Assembly: GCA_910576325.1 (NCBI GenBank)
Contig: CAJTIM010000016.1
Coordinates: 1-64,000, forward strand
Origin: Clostridia bacterium
GTDB taxonomy: Bacteria > Bacillota > Clostridia > Lachnospirales > Lachnospiraceae
Direction of reading: 5' to 3'
DNA: 64,000 bases
Part shown: one piece after another, positions 16,817-25,177 of the stretch
Layout of the letters: every line of letters starts with the position of its first letter
Position numbering within the stretch: the first letter of the stretch is position 1
The notes under the pieces: model-generated
Database searches by the model: none
Told to the model about the DNA's origin: nothing
Seen by the model: the letters and a program-made list of their open reading frames with translations, nothing else
Made by a program: the position numbers and the translations under genes

Positions 16817-17584
16817 ATGACAATTATCTTTACTGAGATACTGAAATGGAAACGGAATAAGACAGTTTGGGGTATTTTTATTCTTACTGCTATTTTGGGA
16901 GTATTTGCGGTTGAGCGTGCCTGCAGCATATCAAGAAGCAGTCCTCTCATGGATAGCTTTGGTGACTTATACACATTGGCATTTAAGAACCTTACAAGCC
17001 TGTTTCTGCCTATTGTGTTGGGGATGTTTGCCACCACCTTGTTCTTTGATGAACAGAAAAACGATACTTTAAAAGGACTTTTGATTATTCCGGTTTCCAA
17101 AGCACAGCTTTATTTTTCAAAGATAGCGGTTGTAATCCTTATGTCATTGGGGCTATGCCTGTTTACCTTTGTTATCTGTATCGTTGGCGGCTTAATTGCT
17201 GGCGGCTTTACTGATTTGAATACGGAAACAATACTACAGGCGGGGCTATTGTTTTTGGCTGGCGGTGCGCTGATCCCGGTTGCCATGCTCCCAATCATAT
17301 TTTTAGCAACGCTATCAAAAGGGTACATTTTACCGATTGGGGCTGTATTACTTTATCTTGTGCCTGTTGTGCTTGCCCCGTCCCAGCTCATGGGACTGCA
17401 CCCCTTGGCGAGTGTTATGGGAATTTATCCCCACATTTCACCTGCCGCTATTGAAATGGTAAACAGTTGGACAGGAAATGCAGTAATAACAGCATCACCG
17501 ATGACTTGTTCTGTTTCTTTACTGGCTATAGGCATTATTTCGACAATCGTTTCTGTAATTGTTTTACAGAAGAAAACATTTTGA
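16817..17584 (+). CDS. ABC-2 type permease, lantibiotic-immunity type
   Basis: 255 aa with about six membrane segments, starting MTIIFTEILKWKRNKTVWGI. The stretch LPIVLGMFATTLFFDEQKND is typical of the EG-type permeases that pair with a BcrA/SpaF-like ATPase and expel lantibiotics or bacitracin. Two further permeases of the same kind and an ATPase follow. A 16748-16790 operator-promoter sits directly upstream. The substrate is inferred from family and layout only. Confidence 0.85.
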   Translation: MTIIFTEILKWKRNKTVWGIFILTAILGVFAVERACSISRSSPLMDSFGDLYTLAFKNLTSLFLPIVLGMFATTLFFDEQKNDTLKGLLIIPVSKAQLYFSKIAVVILMSLGLCLFTFVICIVGGLIAGGFTDLNTETILQAGLLFLAGGALIPVAMLPIIFLATLSKGYILPIGAVLLYLVPVVLAPSQLMGLHPLASVMGIYPHISPAAIEMVNSWTGNAVITASPMTCSVSLLAIGIISTIVSVIVLQKKTF

Positions 17585-17673
17585 AGAGTTTTTACCAACT
17601 ATTCAGCAAGCGGAAACTTGTATAACTATGTGATTTAGAAAGACCACGATAATTAAGAAAGTGAGGAAATATT

Positions 17674-18597
17674 ATGTGCAGCTATGTGATTGAAACAAAG
17701 CGGTTAACAAAAAAATATGGTGAGCAGACAGCGGTCAATGCTGTTAATATCCATGTAGAAAAAGGGCGGATATACGGACTGCTGGGGCGTAATGGAGCTG
17801 GCAAAACCACAATAATGAAAATGATTTTGGGATTAACCCCTGTTACTTCCGGGGAAATAGATGTGTTCGGACAAAATATCAAAGGAAGGGAAAAACGGGT
17901 ATATCCCCGGATTGGGGCTATTATTGAAACACCCGGCTTCTACCCAAACCTGACGGGTACGGAAAACCTTGAAATATTTGCGAAGCTGCGTGGCACTGCT
18001 GCCCCCAATGCTGTAAAAAATGCTTTGGATATTGTCGGACTCCCTTACCGGGATAAAAAGCTGTTCAGCAAATATTCTCTTGGAATGAAGCAGCGTCTTG
18101 GTATTGCAAATGCTATTTTGCATGATCCGGAGCTGTTGATTTTAGACGAGCCTACGAATGGTCTTGACCCTATCGGCATTGCAGAAGTAAGGGATTTTAT
18201 TAAAGACTTGAGCACCGAGCGAGGGAAAACAATCCTCATTTCCAGCCATATCCTGTCCGAGATTGCATTGTTGGCTGATGATATTGGCATTATTGACCAC
18301 GGTGTCTTACTGGAAGAAAACAGCATGGAAACACTGAAAAGAAAAAACAGTAAATATATACTTCTGCAAGTTTCTGATATTCCGAAAACTTCTCTTGTTT
18401 TGGAAAGGCAATTTGGAGTTACAGATTATTCCGTACAGGATGACCATTCCCTGCGGATTTATAATACGTCATTGGATATGGCGGCTGTCAATAAGGCTCT
18501 TGTAGTGCAGGATGTGGCTGTTATCAGTTCACAATTATGTAATGACACATTGGAGGACTATTTCAAAAAAATTACAGGGGGAGAAGGCATTGCTTAA
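17674..18597 (+). CDS. ABC transporter ATP-binding protein, BcrA/SpaF-like
   Basis: 307-aa ATPase of the peptide-antibiotic export class. Walker A GLLGRNGAGKTT, signature YSLGMKQRLGIA, Walker B LLILDEPTNGLD and the H-loop ISSHILSE are intact. The C-terminal 90 residues form the extra domain usual in this class. GTGAGGAAATATT precedes ATG 17674. The next permease starts at a TTG inside its 3' end, so they are coupled. Confidence 0.93.
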   Translation: MCSYVIETKRLTKKYGEQTAVNAVNIHVEKGRIYGLLGRNGAGKTTIMKMILGLTPVTSGEIDVFGQNIKGREKRVYPRIGAIIETPGFYPNLTGTENLEIFAKLRGTAAPNAVKNALDIVGLPYRDKKLFSKYSLGMKQRLGIANAILHDPELLILDEPTNGLDPIGIAEVRDFIKDLSTERGKTILISSHILSEIALLADDIGIIDHGVLLEENSMETLKRKNSKYILLQVSDIPKTSLVLERQFGVTDYSVQDDHSLRIYNTSLDMAAVNKALVVQDVAVISSQLCNDTLEDYFKKITGGEGIA

Positions 18598-19321
18598 ATT
18601 GATACAGACAGAATTTCTAAAACTGCATCGTAGAAAGTTCATACTGTTAATGCTGCTGGCAGCTCTTCTCATGCCATTTCTTGCAATCTTTTATTTTAGT
18701 GGGTTCAGGGAAGCAGGCGTAGACACAATACAATTTTATAAATGGACTGCGTTCAGCTATACGCCTTGGGTTATACTTCCTGTCGTATTGGGGGTATTTT
18801 CCACTATGCTTATGTATGATGAACACCAAAATGATATGCTTAAACAGTTGTGGATTATACCAATTAGCAAGACGGAATATTTTTTTAGTAAATTTATTAT
18901 TGTACTGTCTTATTCCATTTGTTTTATGTTGCTCACAGCCGGATTGTCTGTGCTTTTTGGTATGCTTCCCGGTTATATAACATTTGAATGGGGCAGTTTT
19001 TGTTACTTGCTAAAAAAATGTATGGAAATTGCTATATTAACCGCATTCGCCATAATGCCGCTTTTGGCGGTTGCGGCTGCTGGAAAAAGTTATATATTTC
19101 CAGTATGCGTAACGCTGGTTTATACGTTCCTTGGTTTTATTCTGCTTATGGTTAATATGTATCTGCACCCTCTATCCAGTATGAGCGCCATTGTCATGCG
19201 TGATATTCCCGGTGTAGTTTTGGCACAAACTCTTAATATTCCGGCGGCATTAATATGTATTACTATATGGTGTGCAGGTTCAGTGGTGTTGGCTATATTT
19301 GCTTTAGGAAAAAGAAAGTGA
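18590..19321 (+). CDS. ABC-2 type permease (lantibiotic immunity, SpaE/MutE-like)
   Basis: 243 aa from TTG 18590 (after GGGGGAGAAGGCA), overlapping the ATPase stop by eight bases. It begins MLKLIQTEFLKLHRRKFILL, the usual opening of this permease group, and has about six membrane segments. The stretch LPVVLGVFSTMLMYDEHQND repeats the pattern seen in the permease at 16817. TTG rather than an upstream ATG is chosen because only it has an SD and the family N-terminus. Confidence 0.85.
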   Translation: MLKLIQTEFLKLHRRKFILLMLLAALLMPFLAIFYFSGFREAGVDTIQFYKWTAFSYTPWVILPVVLGVFSTMLMYDEHQNDMLKQLWIIPISKTEYFFSKFIIVLSYSICFMLLTAGLSVLFGMLPGYITFEWGSFCYLLKKCMEIAILTAFAIMPLLAVAAAGKSYIFPVCVTLVYTFLGFILLMVNMYLHPLSSMSAIVMRDIPGVVLAQTLNIPAALICITIWCAGSVVLAIFALGKRK

Positions 19322-19331
19322 GGTGGGTAGT

Positions 19332-20075
19332 ATGAAACAATTACTTTGGGCTGAACGCCGAAAACTTCGTCATTCTAAAATCGTTTGGATTGCTGTCTTT
19401 GCGGTGGTTATGATTGCTGTTATCGTTTTTGCAGAGGGGCAGTTTGTATTTAAGGGTTCACGATATATAGATGGGGCTGGCTGGTTTATGACTGCCGCAC
19501 AGTCTTTGGCAACCTTTTTTGTGCTTCCGGCTGTCATTGCATTGTTAGGCAGCTATATGATTTGCCGGGAGGAACAGGAAGATACTCTGAAATCACTGCG
19601 GCTTGTGCCAGTAGATGAAGCGAAACTGACTGTTGTTAAAATGATCGTTGCAATGGTTTTCAGTATTTTGATTTATCTTCTGCTGTTTGTAATTACTTTT
19701 GCGGTTGAAGCTATAATGCATTTCGGAACATTATCTATTCAGACAGTATGGGGCTTCCTTTTTACCTATTTTGTAAATGGTATTGGCGTATTTCTTGCTA
19801 TTTCACCGATCGTGGCATTAGTAGCCCGTATAAAAAAAGGGTATTGGCTTGCTTTGGTATTTACTGAAATCTATTCCTTTGCCGGTCTGTTTGCAAGTAT
19901 GTCTGAAACTCTGAAAACTGTTTACCCGATTACTGCGGTGTTCCAGCTTTCAGGATATTATGAAGCAACAATCGGAAACAAAGTAGCCAGCTTAGTTATT
20001 CTGATAGTTTGTATGGTTCTTGCAGTTTTGATTTTGAACGGATTAAGCCGTAAAAACAAAAAGAGTATTTATTAA
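19332..20075 (+). CDS. ABC-2 type permease (lantibiotic immunity, SpaG/MutG-like)
   Basis: 247 aa from ATG 19332, after GTGAGGTGGGTAGT. It starts MKQLLWAERRKLRHSKIVWI, with about six membrane segments and LLGSYMICREEQEDTLKSLR in the first cytoplasmic loop. It is the third permease of the cluster. A typical system has two permeases, so the one at 16817 may be a duplicate or form a separate pair. Confidence 0.85.
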   Translation: MKQLLWAERRKLRHSKIVWIAVFAVVMIAVIVFAEGQFVFKGSRYIDGAGWFMTAAQSLATFFVLPAVIALLGSYMICREEQEDTLKSLRLVPVDEAKLTVVKMIVAMVFSILIYLLLFVITFAVEAIMHFGTLSIQTVWGFLFTYFVNGIGVFLAISPIVALVARIKKGYWLALVFTEIYSFAGLFASMSETLKTVYPITAVFQLSGYYEATIGNKVASLVILIVCMVLAVLILNGLSRKNKKSIY

Positions 20076-20101
20076 TTGTGTAAAATATCCGTATTGTAAA
20101 T

Positions 20102-20143
20102 CTGCCGTACAACGGCAAAAGAAAAAAAGCCGTTGTATAGCAG
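20102..20143 (+). terminator. Hairpin after the ABC transporter genes
   Basis: CTGCCGTACAACGGC (20102-20116) pairs with GCCGTTGTATAGCAG (20129-20143) apart from two wobble or mismatch positions. It has no T-run. A second, weaker hairpin with CAGCAGC/GCTGCTG and TTTTT lies at 20163-20194. Confidence 0.55.
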
Positions 20144-20337
20144 ACATTTGGGTGCATTGATGCAGCAGCTTTGGGAACCAGGGCTGCTGTTTTTGCTGTA
20201 AGTTTTGTTGGAGTGATAGGAGAAAATGAAACGATAGTTTAAAGACAAGGAGATGTAGAACGATGAGACTAAAGCGAAAAATACTTAAGGACAGGATAAG
20301 GACGTTCATCAAAAATATCGGCATATTGCACACATCA

Positions 20338-20385
20338 AGGTGTACCGCAAGGAAGAAAGAAACTTCACTGCGGCACACCTTTTTT
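20338..20385 (+). terminator. Rho-independent terminator
   Basis: AGGTGTACCGCA (20338-20349) pairs with TGCGGCACACCT (20369-20380), 11 of 12, followed by a T6 run. It lies inside a 47-codon frame (20263-20406, after AAGGAG) that starts MRLKRKILKDRIRTF. That frame may be a small peptide or chance. Confidence 0.75.
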
Positions 20386-20497
20386 AATGGTGCGAAATTT
20401 GTCTGATTTTGGCTTTTGTTGCCGTTTATCCGTTGCGTATTTGTGTGCAAAATGTGGCTGGAACTATTCCGCTTTTGGAGGGGGATTCCGCTTGGGT

Positions 20498-20839
20498 TTA
20501 CTGCTTCATGGTGGGCTGTTTTGAGAGCATGGATTTCTGTGTATCCCAAACCTGTTTCATCAACTTTTTTACTTCCTCGACATCGGCTTTATAAACATTG
20601 CCTGTGGCATTCATGCGCTTGGCGATCTGGTTTAAGTTGCTGCTGATTTTTCCGAGCGTGTAGTTGTATTCCCGCAGGTCTGAATAGTCAATGTCATAGA
20701 CAATACCGTACAAAATCAGGCGGCGGAGGAAAGTGGACTTGCTTTTCATGCCGGAGATTTTTACTTTCTGCTCCAGTATGTATTGCTCCTTGTCACTTAG
20801 GTATATTTTCAGCTCATTTTTGCGTTCCCTGTTTGCCAT
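20498..20839 (-). CDS. MobC-like relaxosome accessory protein
   Basis: 113 aa, similar to the MobC family that helps a relaxase open DNA at oriT. The N-terminus (KIYLSDKEQYILEQKVKISG) looks like a ribbon-helix-helix fold, followed by the LGKISSNLNQIAKRMNATG stretch that marks the family. AAAGGAGATAATAA precedes the start on the minus strand. No relaxase gene follows it, so it is an orphan from a mobilisable element. Upstream lies a candidate oriT hairpin. Confidence 0.85.
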   Translation of the reverse strand: MANRERKNELKIYLSDKEQYILEQKVKISGMKSKSTFLRRLILYGIVYDIDYSDLREYNYTLGKISSNLNQIAKRMNATGNVYKADVEEVKKLMKQVWDTQKSMLSKQPTMKQ

Positions 20840-20939
20840 TTATTATCTCCTTTCCGTGTGGGATTTTTGAAAGGATTTTACACAATCTTCAATCCTGCTG
20901 TGGGGGTTGTTCGTGCAAAAAATAGTGAAAAAAACAGAA

Positions 20940-21075
20940 ATACCGGCAGGAGATTTTATGATTTTGAGCGCAGAGGGGGCTAGGGGGATTCTTCCCCCTA
21001 CAAGCAGATTTTCCAGATTCCCGCTCCGGGGGATTTGGGAAAATCGGAGCCTGTGAGGGAACACAGGCAGTGCTT
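20940..21075. other. Candidate oriT region of a decayed mobilisable element
   Basis: A perfect hairpin TAGGGGGA-TTCT-TCCCCCTA sits at 20981-21000, followed by CAAGCAGATTTTCC and a second inverted repeat CCTGTGAGGGAACACAGG near 21050-21067. The block lies directly upstream of the mobC gene, where oriT is usually found in mobilisable transposons of this kind. The nick site cannot be read. The rest of 20840-21215 has no gene. Confidence 0.45.
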
Positions 21076-21215
21076 GCTATTACTTCAAAGAGAAAGTTTC
21101 TGGTTTTAGCTGACTGTAAGAAAAAGCAGAAAATTTTTTGAGGAACGTACCCATATACGGGAACTTCCTTTATCTACAATTAACATCACAAACAGCGAAG
21201 AAAGGGGGTGAAAAA

Positions 21216-22100
21216 ATGTTAGACCACGCATTCCAGCGGCGGCGGGAAATCGAGCGTATGCTGCTGTCGGGGAAAAGGCTGACCGTGCCGAAACTCATGG
21301 CTATGTACAGTGTCGGGAAGAACGCCACACTGGAACTGTGGGAGCGTGTGCAGGAAGTCAACGGGAAGCGCAGGCGGATGTGCAAGGCAAAAAGGGAGCC
21401 GAGTATCTTTTCCGGCATTGCCTACTGCCCGGACTGCGGCAGGCGCATTTCATTCTTCCCTGAAAAGACGAGCAAGAGCAACCCGGAAAAGACCTATTTC
21501 GGCTCATGCCAGAACTACAAGGCGAACGGGCCGGACGGATGCACGCCGCACCGCATCAAGGAGCAGGACTTGTACGATATTGTCCTCAAAGACATAAGGG
21601 AATGGGCGGTAATGGCGCTTGCAGACGAGCAGGCAGTCCTTGAAAAAGTTATGGAACAGCAACAGGTGAACAGTACTGTTGATTACGGCTTGGTTGAAAG
21701 GAAGAAGCGAACCATAGGGAAAAGGCTTGAGGAGATTGATAAAGTCATAAGCAGGCTGTATGAGGATTACGCACTCGGCAGGCTTGCAGGCACAATCATA
21801 GACAATCTTCTGCCAAAGTACCAGAGGGAGCAGGAAGAACTTAAAAAACAGCTTTCCGCATTGCAGGAGCAGTCGGCGGAGCATGACGCTACAGAGCAGA
21901 ATGCGGGGAAGTGGATAAGCCTGATCCGGCAGTACAGTGACCTGAAAGAATTAAATTCTTGTATTATCAATGAACTTATCACAAAGATTTTAGTGGGCGA
22001 TAAACGCCGGGTAAATGGTGAGAAAGTTCAGTCTATCGAAATCCATTACCGTTTCATCGGAAATCTGACCGACAGCGGGAATGGGGAAACAATTCAATAA
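21216..22100 (+). CDS. C-terminal part of a large serine recombinase with a foreign N-terminus
   Basis: 294 aa from ATG 21216 after AAGGGGGTG. From about residue 35 (LWERVQEVNGKRRR) it matches the back half of large serine recombinases: IFSGIAYCPDCGRRISF zinc ribbon with a later Cys (GSCQNYKANGPDGC), then a coiled coil of about 100 residues. The catalytic serine domain is absent. Residues 1-30 (FQRRREIERMLLSGKRLTVP) instead look like the opening helix-turn-helix of a DeoR-type regulator. It is probably a rearranged remnant and cannot recombine DNA alone, though it could still bind an att site. Confidence 0.75.
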   Translation: MLDHAFQRRREIERMLLSGKRLTVPKLMAMYSVGKNATLELWERVQEVNGKRRRMCKAKREPSIFSGIAYCPDCGRRISFFPEKTSKSNPEKTYFGSCQNYKANGPDGCTPHRIKEQDLYDIVLKDIREWAVMALADEQAVLEKVMEQQQVNSTVDYGLVERKKRTIGKRLEEIDKVISRLYEDYALGRLAGTIIDNLLPKYQREQEELKKQLSALQEQSAEHDATEQNAGKWISLIRQYSDLKELNSCIINELITKILVGDKRRVNGEKVQSIEIHYRFIGNLTDSGNGETIQ

Positions 22101-22124
22101 AAAATCCAGTTAAAAACAATTTAT

Positions 22125-22156
22125 CTGTAAAAACCGTCTTTAACGGGAATTTACAG
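22125..22156 (+). terminator. Hairpin after the recombinase fragment
   Basis: CTGTAAA (22125-22131) pairs with TTTACAG (22150-22156) around an inner CCGT/ACGG stem. No clear T-run follows. It may end transcription weakly or belong to the leader of the next small gene. Confidence 0.4.
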
Positions 22157-22168
22157 AAGTGAATTGTA

Positions 22169-22414
22169 ATGTGGGGTTTCACAAATTTTGGAGACCATTT
22201 CATTTATACAATTAAGGATAAGAAATTAACCGCAGGGCTGATAACGGGAACGCTATTTTTGATAAATTCGATATTTGGAATTAGGTGCTTTTTGAGTTCA
22301 GAATTATTTTCTGTACCTCAACTTATTTTGGGCATATTGATAGGCGGAGTATTGTTCGGAGCGCCAATAGGGTTTTGCGTGGTTATATATAATTTTTTCA
22401 AAAGATTTGATTAA
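22169..22414 (+). CDS. Small membrane protein
   Basis: 81 aa with two hydrophobic segments, AGLITGTLFLINSIFGIRCF and the glycine-rich LILGILIGGVLFGAPIGFCV. The SD is weak (AGAAGTGA). Unrecognised. A good terminator follows at 22453. Confidence 0.5.
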   Translation: MWGFTNFGDHFIYTIKDKKLTAGLITGTLFLINSIFGIRCFLSSELFSVPQLILGILIGGVLFGAPIGFCVVIYNFFKRFD

Positions 22415-22452
22415 AAACAAATTCCTGTTTGTCTGCCAGAATAACTGAGTCC

Positions 22453-22497
22453 AGAGCCAACAGACTTGTGAGAAATTACAGTTTGTTGGCTCTCTTT
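22453..22497 (+). terminator. Rho-independent terminator
   Basis: AGAGCCAACA (22453-22462) and TGTTGGCTCT (22484-22493) form a perfect 10-bp stem followed by CTTTATG. The stretch 22498-22605 holds nothing clear. Confidence 0.65.
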
Positions 22498-22605
22498 ATG
22501 TAAAGAACTAAGCTGTTTCTCCGTAAACTTTTTTCTATTACTTGACCACATTTTGACTTTTGGTTTTTATAATGGTATTTAGATAATAGAATCCGAATCT
22601 AAAAC

Positions 22606-22792
22606 AAGTAGTCCAGCTAAGAAATGTCAAGTGTTTTGAAAAAATAAATTTTGCTGGACAGTAAAGCCGCAAAGGCGCACGAGAGGAACTTTTATGAGAG
22701 TCCTTTCGAATAAAAGTTTTTCTCATTACCGGTGTGTCGAAGCGGCTTTACCCTTTAGTGCTGTCGCGCAGCGACTTAGAATAGGAGGATAG
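22606..22792 (+). repeat. Structured intergenic repeat, copy A
   Basis: Three stem-loops in order. Stem 1 is GTCCAGC (22611-22617) with GCTGGAC (22653-22659). Stem 2 is GTAAAGCCGC (22661-22670) with GCGGCTTTAC (22742-22751), enclosing GAGAGGAACTTTTAT with ATAAAAGTTTTTCTC. Stem 3 is GTCGC-GCA-GCGAC (22763-22775). It ends TTAGAATAGGAGGA, giving the ribosome binding site of the lipoprotein at 22796. Related copies lie at 27.3, 36.4 and 61.2 kb. Confidence 0.9.
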
Positions 22793-22795
22793 ACG

Positions 22796-23902
22796 ATGCG
22801 AAAGCGATTCTTATCATTAGCTATGATTCTTGTTTTGCCCTTTTGTGTGGCGGCCTGCGGAAATTATACTTTATCGGACAGCGAAAGCTGTCCGACCGCC
22901 CGTAAGGGCATGAATTCAGGGGGACCCGAAGGGTATAACATTGCGGACGAGAATGCCCCGCCGCAAACTATAGAAGAAGACCCATTCGCCGGGGCGCAGG
23001 AGGACGGAGATTTAGGGTTTCTCAGTCATGGGGAAGCGGATCCTGCCAGAGCCGATGACCAGAGTGTTTTGCCTTATGAGTATCATGGCGGAGAATTTGT
23101 CCTGGACTATCAGTTTGTGTCAGAAGGAAAATTGGACAGCATTGGCTTCCTGCTTTTTTTGGACGGAAAGCCGCAAGCCTACAAGGTGAACGACACAGGA
23201 GCGGAATATGAGTATCTCCACTGCTTCCGGACATCAGAAAAGCACGAAGAGAAATTTTCCTTTGTGTTCACACCGGACACAGGGAAAAAAGGCGATACCC
23301 TGAATATGACGGTCGTGAGTGTCACCAGGCCCGATTTCCAGCCTGATATGAAAGAAACCTCAAGCTATGGCTGGTATCATCAGAGTTTCGAAAGAGTGCT
23401 GAAACTGCATTTTAATGAGGATGCTCCGGAAAATGACAGCATCAATGGAGAAAGTATAACTGCTTTTCGTGATGTCAGCATTTCAGAGGAAAAAGTCACT
23501 TCCTCTTTTATTGAGAATGAGCTTGTGAGAGCAGGATGGAATGGCGTTACGATGGATACCCTGGATAACAGTGTCTATTGGACGCTTGTCTATGACGGCG
23601 AGGTGGTGTATGACAATATCAACCTTACCGGGAAAGATACGCTTACCGTGCGCTACACCCTTTGTGGAACGCCAGGCGCAAGATATGGCATATCATTTTT
23701 CTTAAACCATAAGCCCATATCTTTTGAGGGAGCGGTTTCCCGTGATGTCACATTAAGCAAAGGAAATGTGTGGATTATTGAAGCAACCATAGATACCGCT
23801 AAGCTGGATGGTTTCAATACTTTTTATGCGACAGCCGTCGCAGCGGACGGAAATTCAGTTACAAGTAAAACCAGTTCAATTTTATTATACAAGGAGGACT
23901 AA
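22796..23902 (+). CDS. Lipoprotein of an ABC-linked cell-envelope operon
   Basis: 368-aa secreted lipoprotein. Signal peptide MRKRFLSLAMILVLPFCVAAC with lipid-accepting Cys at residue 21. Residues about 25-50 are encoded by a run of three DNA hairpins and look inserted (see 22875). The rest is beta-rich, with two similar halves around LDYQFVSEGKLDSIGFLLFL and LTVRYTLCGTPGARYGISFF, suggesting two Ig-like or jelly-roll domains. It is the first gene of a tight operon (next start 4 bp on) with a second lipoprotein, ABC ATPase, permeases and an amidase. Function unknown; a sensor or accessory part of the exporter is likely. Confidence 0.8.
   Translation: MRKRFLSLAMILVLPFCVAACGNYTLSDSESCPTARKGMNSGGPEGYNIADENAPPQTIEEDPFAGAQEDGDLGFLSHGEADPARADDQSVLPYEYHGGEFVLDYQFVSEGKLDSIGFLLFLDGKPQAYKVNDTGAEYEYLHCFRTSEKHEEKFSFVFTPDTGKKGDTLNMTVVSVTRPDFQPDMKETSSYGWYHQSFERVLKLHFNEDAPENDSINGESITAFRDVSISEEKVTSSFIENELVRAGWNGVTMDTLDNSVYWTLVYDGEVVYDNINLTGKDTLTVRYTLCGTPGARYGISFFLNHKPISFEGAVSRDVTLSKGNVWIIEATIDTAKLDGFNTFYATAVAADGNSVTSKTSSILLYKED
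22875..22934 (+). repeat. Three consecutive hairpins inside the lipoprotein gene
   Basis: CGGACAGC-GAAA-GCTGTCCG (22875-22894) is a perfect 8-bp stem with a GNRA loop. GCCC-GTAA-GGGC (22898-22909) also has a GNRA-type loop. ACCC-GAA-GGGT (22924-22934) is the third. They encode residues just after the lipobox. The pattern resembles the hairpins at 3339-3365 and 49542-49572. Confidence 0.75.
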
Positions 23903-23905
23903 AAA

Positions 23906-25171
23906 ATGAAAACAAAATGGATGTGTATGATACTTATGCTTGCTTTGGCGCTTCCTCTGTCGGCCTGCGGGGATAGACAGGAGAATGGGAACAGCTCTGA
24001 AAATGGAGCCATAAACATGGAGCCGCAATCCGTAGAAGATGATTCATCGGAAAATACCGGAAATGAAAGCAGCGAAATGAACGTGATTGATCAACAGGAT
24101 AACGGTACGGATAAAAATATGATGGCGGTCGGCGGGGTCAAGGATTCCGCTTTTTCAGGAAAGGTCAGAGGCTGCTATTATGCCGATGGAAGCCGGATTA
24201 TCGTTGCGGCGGATCAGCTTTATCTTTACGATACGGGGAAAAGCGAAACAATCGCAAGTGCGGATATTTCCATGGGAGACTTATGCGTACAGACCTTTAC
24301 AGACGGCTACTTTGTTGTGGGCCAGGGAAAGGCTGGCGGCGGAGACAGCAACGGTTCATTTGCTGCATCAGACAGCGACGGAATCAATGGATACATACTG
24401 AATAAGGACTTTGCTATTCAGGATACCATTTCCTTTAGCGGATTATTAAGTGACGATTTTATCCCGCAGATCACAGGGATAGCTATTTCACAGGACGGAA
24501 AACAGGTTGCTTTCGGCGGACTTCAGGGGCTTTACCTTTATGATGTTTCTTCCCGGAAGGTTCGTACCATTCTGAACTATTCCGAAGAAGGCACGGCAGG
24601 TAATATGCAGATTGCAGCCATGGACAGCCTTACCTTTACGGGGGACAACACTTTAGTCTATGTAGGCATGGCTGCAGATACCTCCATTGGCGGGGATGGG
24701 GTCAGTGTTTATGGTACAGTATCCACAGACAGCGCAAAGCTCACGATTACCAAAAAGGGGGATTACAAGGTAGATACGGAAGAAGTGCAAAAGGGCGGAA
24801 ACCTGCTTATTATGCCCCAGAGCTTTGACGAAAATAATGGAACCCTGCTGATGCTTGATACCATATCCAATACGGAAAATACGATGTCGTTCTCAAGCCG
24901 CAGTGAGGGAAAAGACGGTGTTTACTGCTCCGGGCAGGGAAAATATGTGGCTGCTGCTATTTTGGAGGAAAGCAGTGTTACAATCAACATTTATGATACG
25001 GCATCGGGAAAACGTATCCATACGAAAACCGTTCAGGACAGCAACAGTACCTATTTCCTGCGTGTTCCACAGATTTTGATTTTGGATGAATCCGGCACCT
25101 GTATCGTTGTGCTTGGACGGGGTATTGACGAGGTAAGCACCTTGATAACAACCTTTGGCTTTGCGGGGTGA
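23906..25171 (+). CDS. Lipoprotein with beta-propeller-like repeats
   Basis: 421 aa. Signal peptide MKTKWMCMILMLALALPLSAC, lipid-accepting Cys at 21, then a low-complexity Asn/Ser/Glu linker to about residue 70. The remainder has WD40/YVTN-like blades such as ISQDGKQVAFGGLQGLYLYD and YVAAAILEESSVTINIYDTA. Such propellers bind partners outside the membrane. It starts after AAGGAGGACTAAAA, 4 bp from the previous gene, and precedes the ATPase by 6 bp. Confidence 0.8.
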   Translation: MKTKWMCMILMLALALPLSACGDRQENGNSSENGAINMEPQSVEDDSSENTGNESSEMNVIDQQDNGTDKNMMAVGGVKDSAFSGKVRGCYYADGSRIIVAADQLYLYDTGKSETIASADISMGDLCVQTFTDGYFVVGQGKAGGGDSNGSFAASDSDGINGYILNKDFAIQDTISFSGLLSDDFIPQITGIAISQDGKQVAFGGLQGLYLYDVSSRKVRTILNYSEEGTAGNMQIAAMDSLTFTGDNTLVYVGMAADTSIGGDGVSVYGTVSTDSAKLTITKKGDYKVDTEEVQKGGNLLIMPQSFDENNGTLLMLDTISNTENTMSFSSRSEGKDGVYCSGQGKYVAAAILEESSVTINIYDTASGKRIHTKTVQDSNSTYFLRVPQILILDESGTCIVVLGRGIDEVSTLITTFGFAG

Positions 25172-25177
25172 TTCCCT

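Noticed and set aside
20263..20406. 47-codon frame after AAGGAG
   Set aside because: It contains a strong terminator and shows no protein similarity; mentioned with the terminator only.
22538..22726. Minus-strand frames across structured repeat copies A and B
   Set aside because: Their peptides are similar only because the DNA repeat is; no start signals.
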